Assembly: GCF_000015165.1 (NCBI RefSeq)
Contig: NC_009485.1
Coordinates: 3,553,501-3,617,500, forward strand
Direction of reading: 5' to 3'
Source of the DNA: Bradyrhizobium sp. BTAi1
GTDB lineage: Bacteria > Pseudomonadota > Alphaproteobacteria > Rhizobiales > Xanthobacteraceae
DNA length: 64,000 bases
Positions 63,234-64,000 of the stretch are shown piece after piece. Each line of letters begins with the position of its first letter. Within the stretch, counting starts at the first letter, position 1. The notes below the pieces were generated by a model. That model saw only the letters and a list, made by a program, of their open reading frames with translations, was not told the DNA's origin and made no database searches. Made by a program: the position numbers and the translations under genes.

Positions 63234-64000
63234 ATGAAGCGTCGTGATTTTCTGAAGGTTTCGGCCGCTGGTGCCGCGGCGACGGGCGCCATTGCCTCGC
63301 CGGCGATTGCGCAGTCCTCGCCCGAGATCAAGTGGCGGTTGACCTCCAGCTTCCCGAAGTCGCTCGATACGATCTATGGCGGCGCGACCGAACTGGCGAA
63401 ATACGTCGCCGAGATGACCGACAACAAGTTCCAGATCCAGGTGTTCGCGGCCGGCGAAATCGTCCCCGGCCTGCAGGCGCTGGACGCGACCGCCAACGGC
63501 ACCGTCGAGATGTGCCACACGGTGTCTTATTATTATGTCGGCAAGGACCCGACGTTTGCGATCTTCGCCTCGGTGCCGTTCGGCCTCAATGCCCGGCAGC
63601 AGAACTCCTGGCTGTATCAGGGCGGCGGCAATGAGCTCGCCAACGAATTCTACAAGAAGTTCGGCGTGATCGGCTTCCCCTGCGGCAACACCGGCACCCA
63701 GATGGGCGGCTGGTTCCGCAAGGAGATCAAGACGGTCGCCGACCTCTCGGGCCTCAAATTCCGCATCGGCGGCATCGCCGGCCAGGTGCTGCAGAAGCTC
63801 GGCGTCGTGCCGCAGCAGCTCGCGGGCGGCGACATCTACCCGGCGCTGGAGAAGGGCACCATCGACGCCGCCGAGTGGGTCGGCCCCTATGACGACGAGA
63901 AGCTCGGCTTCCAGAAGGTGGCCAAGTACTACTATTATCCGGGCTTCTGGGAGGGTGGTCCGACCGTCCACGCCTACACCAACCTGGAGAAGTGGAATTC
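63234..64000 (+). CDS. TRAP transporter substrate-binding protein, DctP type, 3'-incomplete
   Basis: The first about 255 residues, running off the right edge. Met-KRRDFLKVSAAGAAATGAI is a Tat signal with twin Arg. The mature start is EIKWRLTSSFPKSLDTIYGG, followed by LKFRIGGIAGQVLQKLGVVP and DIYPALEKGTIDAAEWVGPY, typical of TakP/DctP proteins that bind 2-oxo acids or related carboxylates, often as calcium-dependent dimers. GGAG lies upstream of the ATG at 63234. Membrane components should follow beyond the window. Confidence 0.9.
   Translation, partial: MKRRDFLKVSAAGAAATGAIASPAIAQSSPEIKWRLTSSFPKSLDTIYGGATELAKYVAEMTDNKFQIQVFAAGEIVPGLQALDATANGTVEMCHTVSYYYVGKDPTFAIFASVPFGLNARQQNSWLYQGGGNELANEFYKKFGVIGFPCGNTGTQMGGWFRKEIKTVADLSGLKFRIGGIAGQVLQKLGVVPQQLAGGDIYPALEKGTIDAAEWVGPYDDEKLGFQKVAKYYYYPGFWEGGPTVHAYTNLEKWN

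Overview
This is a high-GC chromosomal segment from an alphaproteobacterium, most likely a Bradyrhizobium or close relative (Hyphomicrobiales). The assignment rests on family recognition and on regulatory sites: FixK/FNR boxes of the form TTGA-N6-TCAA, an alphaproteobacterial SOS box GTTC-N7-GTTC, and a right flank of typical rhizobial housekeeping genes (dusA, a HisC-like aminotransferase, a TIGR02281 protease, a DUF1289 protein, Mrp and a TRAP binding protein). No rRNA, tRNA or CRISPR array was recognised.

Layout. 0-3.1 kb: the tail of an ECF sigma factor, a GFA-family gene divergent from a TetR regulator across a perfect palindrome, then a frameshifted alpha/beta hydrolase and a frameshifted carboxymuconolactone decarboxylase. 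3.2-8 kb: a CsoR/RcnR-type regulator with its operator, a frameshifted adaptor and an intact Czc-type RND pump. 8-15.5 kb: outer-membrane proteins, a VIT-type transporter, an APC permease and cytochrome b561. 15.6-17 kb: rcnA/rcnR. 17-24.7 kb: a copper-type region on the minus strand (Spy-like protein, cupredoxin, cusA, cusB, FixH-like protein, Cys/Met-rich protein). 24.9-26.6 kb: a LexA-boxed cassette of two uncharacterised zinc-ribbon-like proteins plus an SRAP (YedK/HMCES) protein. 26.9-40 kb: a microaerobic block with two universal stress proteins, a MacB/FtsX/HlyD export system, a PerM-family protein, a P1B-5 ATPase with a hemerythrin tail, and a KdpD-like membrane protein without a kinase. 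41.9-47.8 kb: a third RND system whose adaptor is internally deleted and whose pump is split by an 835-bp IS5-family element. 48-51.3 kb: kup and a tyrosine recombinase beside dusA. 51.4-64 kb: conserved chromosomal genes, including a TonB receptor/PepSY pair behind a Zur-like palindrome and the start of a TRAP transporter.

Two themes tie the window together. First, metal handling: three heavy-metal RND systems, RcnA, a P1B ATPase, VIT and several periplasmic metal-binding proteins. Second, oxygen control: nine exact or one-mismatch FixK boxes lie between 14.9 and 40.1 kb, most of them 46-76 bp upstream of a start codon. The accessory part (about 1.6-46 kb) is visibly decaying through frameshifts, truncated copies and IS debris, whereas the genes to the right of dusA look intact. 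The dusA-adjacent integrase suggests that at least part of the accessory region arrived as a dusA-targeted genomic island whose far end was not found in this window.
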